From: Gibbula magus
Taxonomy: Eukaryota; Mollusca; Gastropoda; Trochida; Trochidae
NCBI GenBank assembly: GCA_936450465.1
Contig: OW388303.1
Coordinates: forward strand, 9,021,021-9,085,020
Direction of reading: 5' to 3'
Length of the DNA: 64,000 bases
Shown: one piece after another, positions 1 to 11,681 of the stretch
Layout of the letters: the number at the start of each line of letters is the position of its first letter
Position numbering within the stretch: the stretch's first letter is position 1
Translations under genes and position numbers: made by a program
The notes under the pieces: generated by a model
Told to the model about the DNA's origin: nothing
What the model saw: only the letters and a program-made list of their open reading frames with translations
The model's database searches: none

Positions 1-545
1 TTACGTATATCTCGGCTGCAAGTATTAGAGAAAGGCAGCAACGCCATGTTGCAATTGGCTATGCATTGCGTTGAAACCTGCGAGAATCTATTGGAACTAG
101 CGAACAATGGGTGTTACTTTGATGAAATGCAGCGAAATATGCAGCCAAAAATACTGTATGGAGAACAGTTCTCCACAGCAGAGGTGGGATGAGGTGAATT
201 GGACTTTAACGCCGCTTTCAAAGATTATCTCACTTTCATTATATCACGGCTTCTAGTAGTATTACAGGTAGAAAGCCCGCAGCACCATGGTGGCTATGTA
301 TTGCGGTGAAATTAGCGAACCATGGGTGGAATTGCACTGAAATCCAGTGTAGCAACCCTTACTGCATGTAGAACAGTTCTCCACAGCAGACTAAGTTGCT
401 GAGCCCCTGGCGGGATTCGAACCCAAGACCTCTTGATCCGAAGCCGAACCCGTTAACCACTGCGCCTTCACGCCCCTAGGAATGGGAATACATCGAATGC
501 CCCTGACAGTAGAAATGTGTGGGGTTATGGGCCGATTTGCACAAG
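1..545 (-). mobile_element. Composite tRNA-headed SINE, inverted copy of the 15.1-kb one
   Basis: On the minus strand a tRNA-like head (about 396-480) has a B box GGTTCGAATCCC (complement at 412-423) and an anticodon-arm stretch CTTCGGATCA like tRNA-Arg(TCG). Two related body modules follow, each ending in a GGCGTTAAA-type motif and sharing GAGAACTGTTCTCCA or GAGAACTGTTCTAC. The layout matches 15075-15660 in inverted orientation, including about 65 bp that precede the tRNA head, so it may be a copied block and not an independent insertion. The element runs off the left edge. The head is too diverged to be a functional tRNA. Confidence 0.75.
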
Positions 546-912
546 TCAACATGTACTAAGAGCCTTAGCGGTTACGACGAACATTAGGGCGCCATTAGCA
601 CATTTAGCACTATTTACAATCGCCCTTAGGCTACTACAAAACATGCTTGTGCAAGGGACGAAGTAGCAGTACAAGTCAACAAACGAGTATGCAAGACCAA
701 CCTTTCCCTGCAGGACAGGAATATAATTACTGATGAAACGTTTGTAAAATAACATCAAATTTATTCAGCGATTTGATTATTTCCTATCCTACATGTTTCT
801 TGGTTTGTATTTGTCTATTTTACAAAATCTAACGAGGCAATTTATTTACAAAAAGCACAATTGGTATAGTTTTAAATCTGTTTCATTATTTACAGAGTCA
901 ACATCAGTAAGA
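546..912. other. Intergenic, no supported gene
   Basis: Low-GC sequence with only short chance open frames on both strands. I see no motif, repeat or coding signal here. Confidence 0.5.
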
Positions 913-1236
913 AATGGCAAGAGGTTAGGTGATTTGGGGTTTAACGCCGCTTTCAAGAGTATTTCACTTATATGATGGCTGCTTGTATTATGGCAGGGAG
1001 AAAGCCCGCAACACAATGTGGCTATACATTGCGGTTAAACCTGCGAGCATCGGCTGGAACTGGCGAGCTATGGGTGGTACTACACTGAAATTCAGTGAAG
1101 CATTGCACCAAAACTTGACTGTGTATAGAACATTTCTCTACTGCAAAGTTGCCGTGCCCCTGGCTTGATTTGAACCCAGGACCCCTTGATCCGAAGCCGA
1201 ACGAGCTAACCACTGCGCTTTCACGCAATGGCAAGA
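913..1236 (-). mobile_element. tRNA-headed SINE with 10-bp target-site duplication
   Basis: The minus strand carries a tRNA-Arg-like head (about 1150-1226) followed by a single body module ending in the GGCGTTAAA motif (complement near 945). The exact direct repeat AATGGCAAGA lies at 913-922 and 1227-1236, flanking the element as expected for retroposition. The two short open frames inside it are shadows of the SINE. Confidence 0.85.
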
Positions 1237-1960
1237 CAACAGGTAAATAAAACTATGACTTTTATAAACGTTTTGAAATGTGATAGTAAAAATAGAACAA
1301 TCAACACTAAAACACAATACAAAAAATAACTATTTATTAACATGACATCTATTTTTCTGAAATAACAATTAAATATCAGCATTATAAATAATAATTTTAT
1401 TAACAATAACCATAAGTTTATATGTTTATATCTATATATATACAAATATGATTTGGGACATCTACAAGAACAATACTATATGAACCTTTACACTTCTCTA
1501 TCCCTGTCTCTCCTGTGATTTCTTAGTGACATCCAGAGCGAATTTCCGTAATTCTCATGGAGGGAAATGATGACCGAGGTGACGAACTCTTTCAACTTCT
1601 TTGGAGTTTTAATTGATGGAAAGCATGATATTGCAGTTCCCAAATTGGTTATTTGCTGCATGTGTGTGCGTTTTATTATGAAGGATGAATTCATTACAGA
1701 CTACCAGACTGACCTGCAAGTTCATGATGGCAAGTGAATGAAGCGCGACCTCCTTGATCTTTACTTTGATATGACGTAGGCCTAAATCACCCATAGTATT
1801 AATGGGAAAGAAAGCTGTTGTTTAAGTTGAACGTAAACAAGAATATATTTGAGATACTCGTAAACTTTGCACATGTTTGTTTAGATGCGAACTCAATTGA
1901 CGTATGAGACAATAGATAGTGCGTATGTGAACAACAACGGCTGATCCTAACAACGACCCT
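1237..1960. other. Upstream region of the first paralogue
   Basis: AT-rich sequence with no coding support. The last 180 bases align loosely with the 5' flanks of copies 2 and 3, for example a conserved GTGCGT...GTAAACAACAA-like stretch or its variants, but it has diverged far more than the coding region. Confidence 0.5.
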
Positions 1961-1963
1961 GGC

Positions 1964-2000
1964 TACATCTGTAGATTAGTTTACAATTACAGCTCACATG
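1964..2000 (+). promoter_or_regulatory. Decayed core promoter of copy 1
   Basis: At the place where copies 2 and 3 have TATATAT, copy 1 reads TACATCT (1964-1970). The initiator-like site also differs: TCACATG at 1994-2000 instead of TCACTTC. The 32-nt spacing is kept. The TATA box therefore looks lost in this copy, which may be weakly expressed or silent. Confidence 0.4.
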
Positions 2001-2015
2001 AGATTCAACAACAGA

Positions 2016-2543
2016 ATGGAAGACATACTGAAAAATATCGAGAGCCGATTCGCAAGAAAAACATATGCCATGGTGCCAGTAAAAACTGTTAAAATCGCTA
2101 TCATTGGTTCCAGGAAAGTGAGACGAGCTCTGGTACTCCTGAAATGTTTGAAAGGAACACCAGAAGGTCAGCAAATTCTTTTGGGACTTCACTCATCCCA
2201 AAGACCAATGCTGGTAACCATGCTTGTTGACAGTGATGCATGTCGCCCGTTTCGTGAGCAAGAAATCAGTGACTGTGATGTCTTCATCATTGTGCAAGAG
2301 AAAAATGATCAAAGGGAGAACCCCATGTCGTTCATTAAAGAGATCCAGATGGAAGGTTGTCCTCCTCAAGTGTTCATCGTGTCTGACCCCAAGTATGATC
2401 ACAATCTATCGGAGGTGTATCCAATACTGAACAGGGTGCAGTTTAGCTTGTGTCAGTATTACCAGAACATCAAAGTCAATGCAGTGTCTCCAGATTATTC
2501 TATAGCTCTTCACTTTCTCGATGAATTTTGTAATAACATGTGA
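2016..2543 (+). CDS. Candidate Ras-like pseudo-GTPase, copy 1
   Basis: Intronless frame of 175 residues. I chose the Met in the context CAACAGAATGG because it is conserved in all three tandem copies and lies 20 nt after the initiator; an upstream in-frame Met at 1998 would add six residues. Strand order resembles a small GTPase: beta-1 VKIAIIG (25-31), then GSRKVRRA where GxxxxGK[ST] is expected, LVDSDACRPF (70-79) where DTAGQ is expected, hydrophobic VFIIV (89-93), VFIVSDPKYD (119-128) where NKxD is expected and NAVSPD (155-160) where the SAK loop is expected. The Lys and Ser/Thr that bind phosphate are missing, so catalysis is unlikely. It differs from copy 2 at about nine residues, including KCL for NFF (43-45), Cys76 and Phe143. 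The stop TGA overlaps a splice-donor-like GTGAGT. AATAAA lies at 2823-2828. The fold assignment is inference; the gene itself is well supported by conservation of the paralogues. Confidence 0.75.
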   Translation: MEDILKNIESRFARKTYAMVPVKTVKIAIIGSRKVRRALVLLKCLKGTPEGQQILLGLHSSQRPMLVTMLVDSDACRPFREQEISDCDVFIIVQEKNDQRENPMSFIKEIQMEGCPPQVFIVSDPKYDHNLSEVYPILNRVQFSLCQYYQNIKVNAVSPDYSIALHFLDEFCNNM

Positions 2544-3825
2544 GTATTTTCGTGGATTATAACTTTGTATAATTTCGTTCGCTTGAGGAAAGACATTTTT
2601 CTCCATGCTTTGAAATATACAAGTAGGAAGTAATGCGTTGAGTATAGATTTTGCTATATTAAGTATATAAGGTGATATGAGGCTATGTACATCATTTGCG
2701 GCTATGGTGCCCCAGCGATCATTGTCAACACCAGACAGCTTCAACGATGTTAACGTTAGTTAGAAGATCGAAGGTTGAAGGTTGAAGAGACGAATTATAA
2801 AGAACAACTGAAAAAGTTCATCAATAAAAGAGATCATCGATGGAAGAGAGAAGGGAAACAGTTTGCACGATTCCCATGGCAACAGAAGAAACAGCAAAGC
2901 TATCAAGAAAATCAAGAGTATCCCATTCTGCACTGCAGAATTCTACACTTCAGCGACTTCCTGGCAAAAATCATATCATGGACTCTCTCCCTACCGTATA
3001 TCTCAAGCGGATGAAAGATGTGCTTTGTATATATGTTTGCTGTACCATATACAATGTGTGGAAACAGTGTTTTTCTAAATGTATTTCATACATATTAAGA
3101 GAATTGACGAACTGTAGTCTTTCAGTTGCTTCACAATACAGCATGCCAAGTATTTGTTATATATGTTTAAGGTTTAAGAGAAGAATTGTCTATTATGTTC
3201 AAGTTATATGTCAATATACCTATAGTGGTTCTTTTCATATGCATAAATCCGCAAATAAATATATGTTCACACATGAACAGGTAGTTTCGTCGTGTGTTTT
3301 AATTAGTATAACTATCGGGTTGATGCGTTCAAATTTATTGAACTACTTTTCACATTGGAAACTAGACTAACGAATGAATATCAGTTAGAAGCCTTATAAA
3401 GCAACAGATACCTGCAAATTATCCGCATACAATGTATATGCATGCACGTGAAGTCTTAACAAGCAACATACAAATAACTAATTTCTCTTTCAGCCAAATT
3501 AATCTTCTATCATTATCAAATTGGTATTTAATTTCATTTAGCAATGGTAACATCTGTGGCATTGGGGACGTCACGAAAATACCGCCAGCTGTTGGTTGAG
3601 AAATATTTTCATGATGTAAATAAATGCAACCGGAAACAATGTCCTCTTTTAACACTTTGAAACAGTAGTGTTTGGCTTGCATAATAACCTAAGCGATCTT
3701 CTTTGCTATATGTATTCTATTGTGAGAGCAGCTGTAAGATGCAGTAAGCAGATGTTGACGTCCGATAAGGTTGTTCACTGTAATCAGTTCTATTTATTCC
3801 ATATATTGAGGAACCTGTAAATGAA
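2544..3825 (+). other. Duplicated 3' flank of copy 1 with decayed downstream frame
   Basis: This closely matches 12210-13510. At 2700-2753 a short frame reads GYGAPAIIVN, related to SYGAPAII in the intact frame after copy 3 (20213-20236). Upstream of it the equivalent frame has stops, so it looks like the relic of an ancestral longer coding region or second exon. Small indels, such as 27 extra bases in copy 2 near 12525, argue against current coding. AATAAA at 2823-2828 may end the transcript. Confidence 0.55.
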
Positions 3826-4130
3826 AATGTCAGGGGCATTCTTTCGTTGTATTGCCATTTCTAGGGGCGTGAAAGCGCAGTGATTAGCGCGGTTGGCTTC
3901 GGATCAAGAGGTCCTGGGTTCGAATCCTGCCAGGGGCTCAGCAACTTAGTCTGCTGTGGAGAACTGTTCTGCATGCAGTAAAGGTTGCTACACTGGATTT
4001 CAGTGCAATTCTAAACATGGTTCGCTAATTTCATCGTAATACATAGCCACCATGGTGTTGCGGGCTTACTTGCCTAGATAGACGTAAAATAATCCTTAAA
4101 GTGGCGTTAAAAGGTCAACTCACCTCATGC
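3826..4130 (+). mobile_element. tRNA-headed SINE, single-body form
   Basis: Head at about 3866-3940 has A-box-like GCGCAGTGATTAGCGCG and B box GGTTCGAATCC. One body module follows and ends in GGCGTTAAA near 4105. Both flanks match the 15.1-kb element, so the two are positional equivalents in the segmental duplication. This copy lacks the second body module of about 260 bp. Confidence 0.8.
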
Positions 4131-6980
4131 ATCTTGGTTTTATGTATTTTAGGATTTCGTAATGTCAGTTGGTTCGTGTTTGTATGACAGAAAAAACAAC
4201 AATGATACATATAGTTAACCATTAAAGAGACATATTTTCTCAACACCGAATTAAAATTGTTCTTTTTTATAATGCTTTTTAAAACATCTCAATATTAACC
4301 CTTAAAAATTAGGAATCTGGGAAGATGAAAATGCGGTTTACATAAAAGAATCTATTCAGCTATTTCAAATTCACAATTAGCAATAGACCAACAATACAGA
4401 AACTGGTGAACAATGGTTTGATTGAGACGAATGAGACTGAGAAAGAGACTGGAGTCAGTTACATTATTCTACGTTTCTCTGTCAAATAATTATCGAAATA
4501 CAAGAGAACGAATTTTGAGACAATCGATATTTTTTTCTGTAATTAGTTGCTTGCTGTTCAATATCCTGATTTCTATTCTAAAAAATATATCAGTTTAAAT
4601 TAACCGTGTTAACATGCGCCTTCTCCTTCTATTGATCCGTGCACTTTCTTCTGTTTCACTCCAACGATAAACAAACAAGTTCCATTTCTTGATTACCTGT
4701 TTTTCCCGAACACATCAATATCAGATTTTTGCCACAGGACAGTTCAAACATCTGAACAAAAAGAGAAGAAAACCTCTGTGCTAACACAGTCGACTTTCAT
4801 TCAGGTTAGCCTCTTTTAAATTTAACTGAATTTCCTTCAGTTTTCTTTCATACTATACATGTATATTTGTCATCTCTATCCCTCAGTTACTTACTCAATA
4901 TCACACACTCGATAGGATATGTATGTCGTTTTGTCTAACATGTTTAGACAACATTGGATTCAAACTTGGACGAGACCTAAAAACAAAAAGGTCAAGTGTA
5001 TTTATTAGGGGAACATAATCAGATTCGGGAAACTCACGAGGTAATTATTGGTTAACTCTGGAAATAATCACTCTAATCTGTTTAATGTGATGTGGTCGCT
5101 GTGAATTGATCATGAACTTTGCTCTGACTTTTTGATTTCCATGAAAAAAATCCATGTGATTGCGATTTCTAAAATTTCAAAAAAATAATTTGTTATCTGA
5201 TTCCTCATGTTTGTCAAATTGATAAGTTTTGGAGTTTAATCTAACCAGTCTAACGACCTTACATCTTCTGAATCCTGGGGTAACAACAGCGTCTCACGTG
5301 TATATCCAAGCAACTCGAGTAATTTGAAAATAGACAGTAATAGGTATACGTTTGATAAATTAACCCCAACTTACTTTAATTTCGGAATTAAACTAAGGAC
5401 TTGAAATCATTTAAAATGGTTGAACATGAAACCATCAACTCATCAAACCACTGTGGTGCGGCCCAGATGCAAGTTTGAATGAGGGATGTCCATCCGGGTA
5501 ACCAGTTCCGGGGCTGAGGATATTACCCAGCCATTAAAGAAAATGTAATCTCTCTGTTTTTTCGATGTTAATTCGTTATTCATGTAGAAGATACTTTCAG
5601 GTAAACATAACACGACAGATTAGCGTCACCTACTTACCAAGATATCGGGGTTCAAAATGAGCAAAATTGGCATACAAATTATCTCACTCTTCAAACACTT
5701 TCGCCTGTCCCATCGAGTGGAGCCTTGCCTTCGTTAGCGATGTGACGTCATACTCAGGAGTTGTTTACATTGAAATCCTTAGGAGATTTGTCGATTTTCG
5801 TCGATAATTCGTTTAAAACATAATAACAACCTTTGATATTGCAAGTATCCGACAGAATGGATATTTGTGCTTCTGTAGGCAGTAATTTCGAAGTTTTTTA
5901 AGCTATTTTCGACATTCAATCGCTGTTTTTAGATTTGTTCTTTTCCCAATCGAGGGGGGTGTTAGGTTATGTTATAGGCTATAATATGTTTTGAAATGAA
6001 TAACTGATAAATACAAATGTACTTCTTAACTAAGTTTGAATGTGTCTCAGGAAAAGAAGCATCAGTTCATCATTATATGTAACAATGTTTTTAGGAGAAT
6101 CTGCTGATCCATTTTCCTTACATTGATATTGCAAGTATGTTTTGGTGGTTAATTTACGTGTTTTAGGAAATATAATACTGTTTAAATCACATCGATAAAA
6201 ATACGGAATATGTATATTTCCATTTTTCAAATGAATGAAATGGAATTATAGAAATTTGATCAACACACCATACAAATCTTCATTATCACAAGACTAAACT
6301 TGTTCAAAGCGAGATCCTATGGCTAGAATCATAGTCTGACATAGAGGAAAATGGTCAGTGATAGACAAACACACAAAGTTACGCTATAGAATTGACACTT
6401 CAAAATGACACACAAAAAAACAATGGCGGTAGATGTATGCTGAGATCCACTCGGCATTATCGGAGATTAAACAATCCAAACACATGTGTACAACAACCAA
6501 AGTTAATTAAATACTGAACAGAAAATGCTGAGATTGTATCTAATAGCTTTGGTCACTTTGTTTGGAGGAAAAATATGTGCCGTCTACGAGTGTATAATGT
6601 AAACAATTAAATAAGCCAGCTTTTTGGCTAATGAAATGTTTGCCGGCTGTATTTATGAAGTATTTTTTGAAAACTTTTTTTCTTCAATTTTGGGGTGGAT
6701 TTTTAATCTAATACTTTTGTGTATTCTTTACTGTTGTTAGAATCATTTCCGCGAAACGTACCCCCCTGAGGTTAGAATATCTTTAAGGGCAGTCGAAGCT
6801 TTGCAGTCTTAAGATACACTTTACACGTACATATACACGTCATCATCTTTCTTTTACCTTCTGGTCCGAGTCTAAAAACCTAAAAACAATCAAATTCAAA
6901 CCAAACATTGTTCAAACACTCAGCATCAAAACTAGACGACGGCTTCATTGCAGTCTCTGTCATTATGCACATTTATTCCT
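4131..6980. other. Non-coding spacer of the first duplication unit
   Basis: 4131-4675 matches 15660-16213, and about 6014-6165 matches 16330-16490. The middle (4675-6010) has no counterpart in the second unit. One TGACGTCA octamer is at 5743-5750. I see no gene. Confidence 0.55.
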
Positions 6981-7321
6981 TTAAAGGGGCAGTAGCACGT
7001 TTTTTTTCGCTCAAATAAGTTAATGCAATTTATTTGAAAAATAATGTCACTAATAGAAAAATACCCTTCTCTCTTCGGAAAATCATGTTGAAAAATAAAT
7101 ATACATGGTTCCATAAAGCCATGGAAATCGTTTTTGTTAACAATAAAATGGCCGCCATGCAATTTTTGCTTTATATGCAACACCTTTATTACCACTACGG
7201 ATAATTGGTTTGTGTAATAAGATGTTTACCCTCTAAAGTAGATATAAATGACATAAACTATCATTATAACTGGGAAATTTGAAAAATAAACTTTGCAAAA
7301 ACCTTGCTACTGTCCGTTTAA
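6981..7321. mobile_element. MITE family M1, full copy
   Basis: Terminal inverted repeats start AGGGGCAGTAGCACG and are flanked by TTAA on both sides (6981-6984 and 7318-7321). The interior matches the copies at 37052-37400 and 45780-46144, with shared blocks such as GCATGGCGGCCATTTTA-like sequence and CCCTCTAAAGTA. There is no transposase, so it is non-autonomous. TTAA flanks suggest a TTAA-targeting transposase, but the superfamily cannot be fixed. Confidence 0.85.
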
Positions 7322-7639
7322 AATATCTATCACATATACTTGAGAAGCTAGTGTTGAGGATGGTATAAGGACTTCCCGTGTCTGTTGTCCTTCACTAGTC
7401 TGTGAATGGCATTTAGAATGGAATACATTAGCAATAACGATTTTCTGGGTAACAAAGTCTCAAACAAATACGGCGTACCCTATCCTCCATCAGGTGGAAT
7501 GTGAGGTACACACATTATGGATTCATTTGTACAGAGAATATCAACAATTATTAAGTATCTGTATGAATGTACGCTGTCTGTAGATTGTTTTTATTTCACA
7601 TATAATGATTCCCATTCCATAAGATATCCATCGATGATG
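7322..7639. other. Duplicated spacer
   Basis: Matches about 16495-16800 closely. The open frame in it is repeated with changes in the second unit and shows no protein-like conservation. Confidence 0.5.
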
Positions 7640-8115
7640 TTTGTACCTTGTCGCAAATACCAGCATGTTTTTTTTCAGAATGTGTGTTTCTCTACATTGC
7701 AGATGTCAGCATGATTGTTTTCTGAATATGTCGTGCGCTACATTGTCGCAAATAACAGCGTACTTTTTCAGAATACGTGATACACTTCACAGCTTGCATT
7801 TCTAAGAACATGTGGTGCGCTACATGTTTATACCTTGCCCAAACAACAGCGTAATTTTTCAGAATGTGTGATACACTTACATGTACATCGCAGATGTCAA
7901 CTTGTTTTTTTAAGAATATTTTGTTTTTCAGAATCTGTGATGCGCTACCTGTTTATACCATGTCGCAAATAACAGTGAGGTTTTTCAGAATATGTGGTTC
8001 GCTACCTGTTTATACCTTGTCACAAATAACAGTATGTTTTTTCAAAATGTGTGGTGCGCTACATGTTTATACATTGTCGCATATAACTATAACTTTTCCA
8101 GAATTTGCAATTAGC
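7640..8115. repeat. Degenerate minisatellite, about 55-65 bp unit
   Basis: Repeated blocks read GTGGTGCGCTACATGTTTAT, then CCTTGTCGCAAATAACAG, then TTTTTCAGAATATGTG. Clear unit starts lie near 7731, 7811, 7936, 7995 and 8051. The same array recurs at about 16800-16985 and 17864-17960, where a large insertion splits it. The overlapping open frame is a by-product of the repeat. Confidence 0.75.
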
Positions 8116-8164
8116 AGCATTTTTAACCTTGTCTTTCCTTTTATGAACTGGAAGCAAAACCAAA

Positions 8165-8440
8165 TACACATATCGCTAACATTGCAGTTTTATTATAACA
8201 TGACTTTGAGAGTAACAGCGTCAGACATTGTTTCATCTGGCCTTTAAAGGGAATTTTGAAATGCTATACACATAAGAACAGGAAAACTTTCTGGATAACA
8301 ACTTCTTTAATGTGCAAAATACACGACGTTTCGGAATATTTACTCAATCCTTCATCAGCTGGAATGTGGAATATGTGGAATGTGGAATTGTTTCATCTGT
8401 TTAACTATTTTTAACTGTATTCTCATAAAACCTTTTTGAA
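8165..8440 (-). repeat. Repeat with hammerhead-like core, inverted relative to 17996-18245
   Basis: Read on the minus strand it contains CTGATGA (complement 8352-8358), an imperfect stem and GAAAC (complement 8328-8332), followed by the conserved CGTCGTGTATTTT-like tail and AAAGAAGTTGTTATCCAG. The same unit lies on the plus strand at 17996-18245 and about 23866-23990. Stem II here is weaker than in the 23.9-kb copy. Confidence 0.6.
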
Positions 8441-8569
8441 ATTCGAAAGTATAATATTTTTAAAATTAGATACATATGAAGTTTGATTTTTTAACTGTTC
8501 ATAAATTATTCTCAAATCAAAAACATACATACATAAGCGAAATGAACAAATCATGACGTAGTGTGTCTC

Positions 8570-8950
8570 TTAAAGGCACTGTTGCACACTGTTCTTACTG
8601 AAAAGTGTTCTGATGAAAAGGAAAATAAGTGTTGCCAAATATCTAATCTACATGTAAAATATAACCCTTTATCGATAAACTGAGTACCAAAACGAATGCA
8701 CGTGCACATTGATCGGTTAAGCCATGCTAGTCCATGTCCCTATGAGCGGCCATTTAAAGGCGTTCACACTAAAATGTTTTAGATTTGGCACCATGATGAT
8801 ATGGTCAAGTATCATGTTGTCTGAAATTTCAAATCGCATTTATAAGACCTACATATCGATCTTTAACACCAGAGAGTTACAGACAATTGTCGCTTTTTAC
8901 GTTGCACCATCTTCTACCAATACTGATATCCGTTTTCAATGGTATGAATA
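8570..8950 (+). mobile_element. MITE family M2, truncated copy
   Basis: Starts at TTAA then AAGGCACTGTTGCACACTGT, close to the M1 terminus. The interior matches 30845-31290. A 75-codon open frame (8724-8951) shares short peptide blocks with the frame at 30983-31303: FTLK, a WS.I.LSEISN block and NTD.RF. The right terminal repeat is not visible. Confidence 0.6.
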
Positions 8951-8984
8951 ATCGCAAATAGCAGTGAAGTCCGCTTCCTGGTCG

Positions 8985-9145
8985 CGTCATACCAAAAGGC
9001 GTTAAAAGATGGGAGTTGTTGCTGCCTTGCTTAACACTAAGCATTTTAAGAAAAGAACAACGCTTGAACTGGCGCTGCACAATGGCTGCCTGGTGCAATG
9101 AATTTCCTATATAATACGGACAATAAAGAGTTATTATTATTATCA
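8985..9145 (+). mobile_element. 3' end of a SINE or LINE with TTA-repeat tail
   Basis: Ends in AATAAAGAGTTATTATTATTAT-like sequence (AATAAAGAG then TTA repeats, about 9123-9145), typical of tails of invertebrate non-LTR elements. The stretch beginning CGTCATACCAAAAGGCG resembles dispersed molluscan retroelements as I remember them. The family is not identified. Confidence 0.45.
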
Positions 9146-10789
9146 AAATAATCTATGTTCTAATGGCTGCCAATTTCAAATATTCTGAGAAACAGTGATG
9201 ACAGTATATTCACATATTATACGCACGCCACGGTTCTACGTAATCCATTTGAAATCCTAACAGGCCATTACATGCATTGGCACTAAAAAATATTTCATCT
9301 GAAATGTTGCAAACGTCATCCTATGTGTTTTAGTTTACATTAGTTCAAAATATCCATGTGCTTGAAATATTCCATAATCGATTTCAATTAAAAGTATAAT
9401 TTATAACTTTAGATATTCTTCAATGGACAAAGTATTTACTTCCATGGCATGTATTTGTACGGTGTTGATAACATTTATACAAAGAGTTAAAACATTTATT
9501 CGGCTTTCTGTGTTCCAAATACCAGTTTATGGCATCTCTAGACTGATATATTTGAACGTCAACCATTCATTGACATCGCGGCAAAAGACAGTTCCTATAT
9601 CCACTGGTCTTTTCGCCATTATGAAGTCTTGTTACATTTGGAAGAATAATACAAAGAATGCTCATACACAAAAGTTTGGAGGATTGTGTGATATTAAACA
9701 TCGTATGTGGAATACGGTAATTGTGTTATCAGAAGTAGTGTTATACATGTAGATAGCAAAAATATGCAAAAAGATTCACAATCAGATAGACCATCTGTCC
9801 ATATGTACTACATGTCATTCAAAATACAAGGTAACATAGATCCGACTGTTGCAATTTAAACTACAAACGCCTTCTTTAGGATGCTAGAAATACAAACTGA
9901 TTATTGCAATTAGAAAGTTGTATACATTTTTGTTCAGTTGGATTTGTACAATAACAAGGTGGTAGGATATGATTTCTTAAACTATTATAAATGGGCACTG
10001 TAAACAAATGTATATGTATCATATGTAGGTAGATGTACCCTAGAAAGCTCAGAACTAGGTCTCATATTTGCAATATGCTATGAACATTTATTTTTCCTAA
10101 ATTAGTGTTATGATTGTTTATTTTTCATTTATAAGAGAAATAGTTGCGTTTGTAAAATTTCCGGGATTCCTTGTTATTCAACACACGCAAATTTAGTTTA
10201 AAACCGACGGCGTTAGTGATATTGTAAGATGACCATTATTTATCAGGTTTTTGATGCGAACTCTCTTTTTGCATACCCATGCCGAGTGGAAAGGACTTAG
10301 CGACTGTTACATTTTCGTAAGAGGTGCGGCCAGGTCAACACAAATGTAAATACTCGGTGTAATATGTACACTAGCAACAATTTATATGTAAATCATTACA
10401 GAGTCATTCAACTATGGTCACTGCACATTATAATCACGGATCCTTTTAGATTTGCAATAGACATTTATCTACGACATTAACATAGTAAAATACCGAGGAA
10501 CAAAAATCTTAAACTTGCCGTAACCCATTGTGACAATGACGCTAGCATTGTGACGTCAAAACGGTTGATCACTATGACGTCATGCCATGGCGACGACACT
10601 CGGTAAACACAGCTGCATGGAAGAAGGGGTCAAACTTGGACAAATCTAAGGAGTTGAAAACATTTTAGTTTTTTTAAACTTATTCATATTTATAGATACT
10701 TGTTCTCTATATGGGTATACACAAATTAGAAAATGACAATGACACCTGTCAAATTTGAGTAAGAAACACGTATTAAGAGAAATAGAAAA
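9146..10789. other. Intergenic, unit-specific
   Basis: No counterpart in the second duplication unit and no supported gene. The only notable sites are two TGACGTCA octamers at 10551-10558 and 10575-10582, 24 bp apart, in a locally more GC-rich patch. Confidence 0.5.
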
Positions 10790-11629
10790 ATACAATTTAG
10801 AGTCGGACTGAATCTTGTGAACATGATGTATAAGTTCGCGCTGATTCGCACCAATTTGCGGGTATTCATTGTAATTCATCATAGGCAAATAAACCAATCA
10901 GAATCAAGGATACACCGAAGTCAAAGCTGACAAAGGGTTGTTTAGCATGTACAATTTGGGAGCAATGCTGCAGGCAAATTGATTTTCCCATAGTCACTGT
11001 TTAAGCATTTTGTTCCATCAAGGTATTGTAATTGGTTAGTCGACTCTATTACCTGATTGTATGAGAAAGATTATACTCACAGCGCTAACAAGCTGGTTAT
11101 GTATCCCCATTTATATGCACAATTTTAGCCGTGTTATTGGCTGCTTATTTTAGTTGCTAACCTGAGAGAGTAACCAGTCTGTCTTACACAATATGGAAAT
11201 TAGGTAGTCTTAATGATGAATATACCGTGTAGAGCAGGATGCCGGTTAAGTCATGTTTCATCATTTATAAGTATATGTGACCTTCAAAGGGCACACTTCA
11301 CATATAGGTCATTGTCTACATTTATGTGCATGCATTGTATCAAACATGGTAGAAGTAGATACAAGTAGAAATAGATGACGCCAAACTGCATACAATTACA
11401 AGGTATGTGGTACAAGTCTTATCTGATTATAAGGTCAGAGTAAATCAGTCTTGGTACTGATGGACCGGCGACCATGATGGGGAAGAAACGCTGTTGTGGG
11501 AGAACAAGCTTGTTTCACACTCTTTGCGTCATCATGAACGTAGTAAAAGCTTCTAGATACGCGCTCGATGTACGTGTGTGGCTGCTAACAGTGCGTGTGT
11601 AAACAACAATCACTTAAAACCACTCTGGC
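10790..11629 (+). other. Duplicated 5' flank of copy 2
   Basis: Matches 18279-19468 upstream of copy 3, with indels. Shared landmarks include GTTCCATCAAGGTATT and TTTGCGTCATCATGAACG about 140 bp before the start codon. No coding support. Confidence 0.65.
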
Positions 11630-11666
11630 TATATATGATGATTTATTTACGAGAACAAATCACTTC
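11630..11666 (+). promoter_or_regulatory. TATA box and initiator of copy 2
   Basis: TATATAT at 11630-11636 and TCACTTC at 11660-11666, which fits the initiator pattern YYANWYY. The likely start A at 11662 is 32 nt from the first T of the box, giving a 5' leader of about 20 nt. The same pair and spacing are found for copy 3, and 31 nt with TATAAAAG for the diverged copy 4. Confidence 0.65.
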
Positions 11667-11681
11667 AGAGTTAACAACAGA

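Noticed and set aside
2543..2550. True splice donor at the end of copies 1 and 2
   Set aside because: GTGAGT overlaps the stop codon, but copy 4 ends at the same residue with TAA and its own polyadenylation signal, so a simple single-exon gene is the better reading.
3866..3940. tRNA gene
   Set aside because: B box is good and the anticodon arm resembles tRNA-Arg, but acceptor and stems are degraded and a SINE body follows directly. Same for the heads at 396, 1150, 15148 and 34485.
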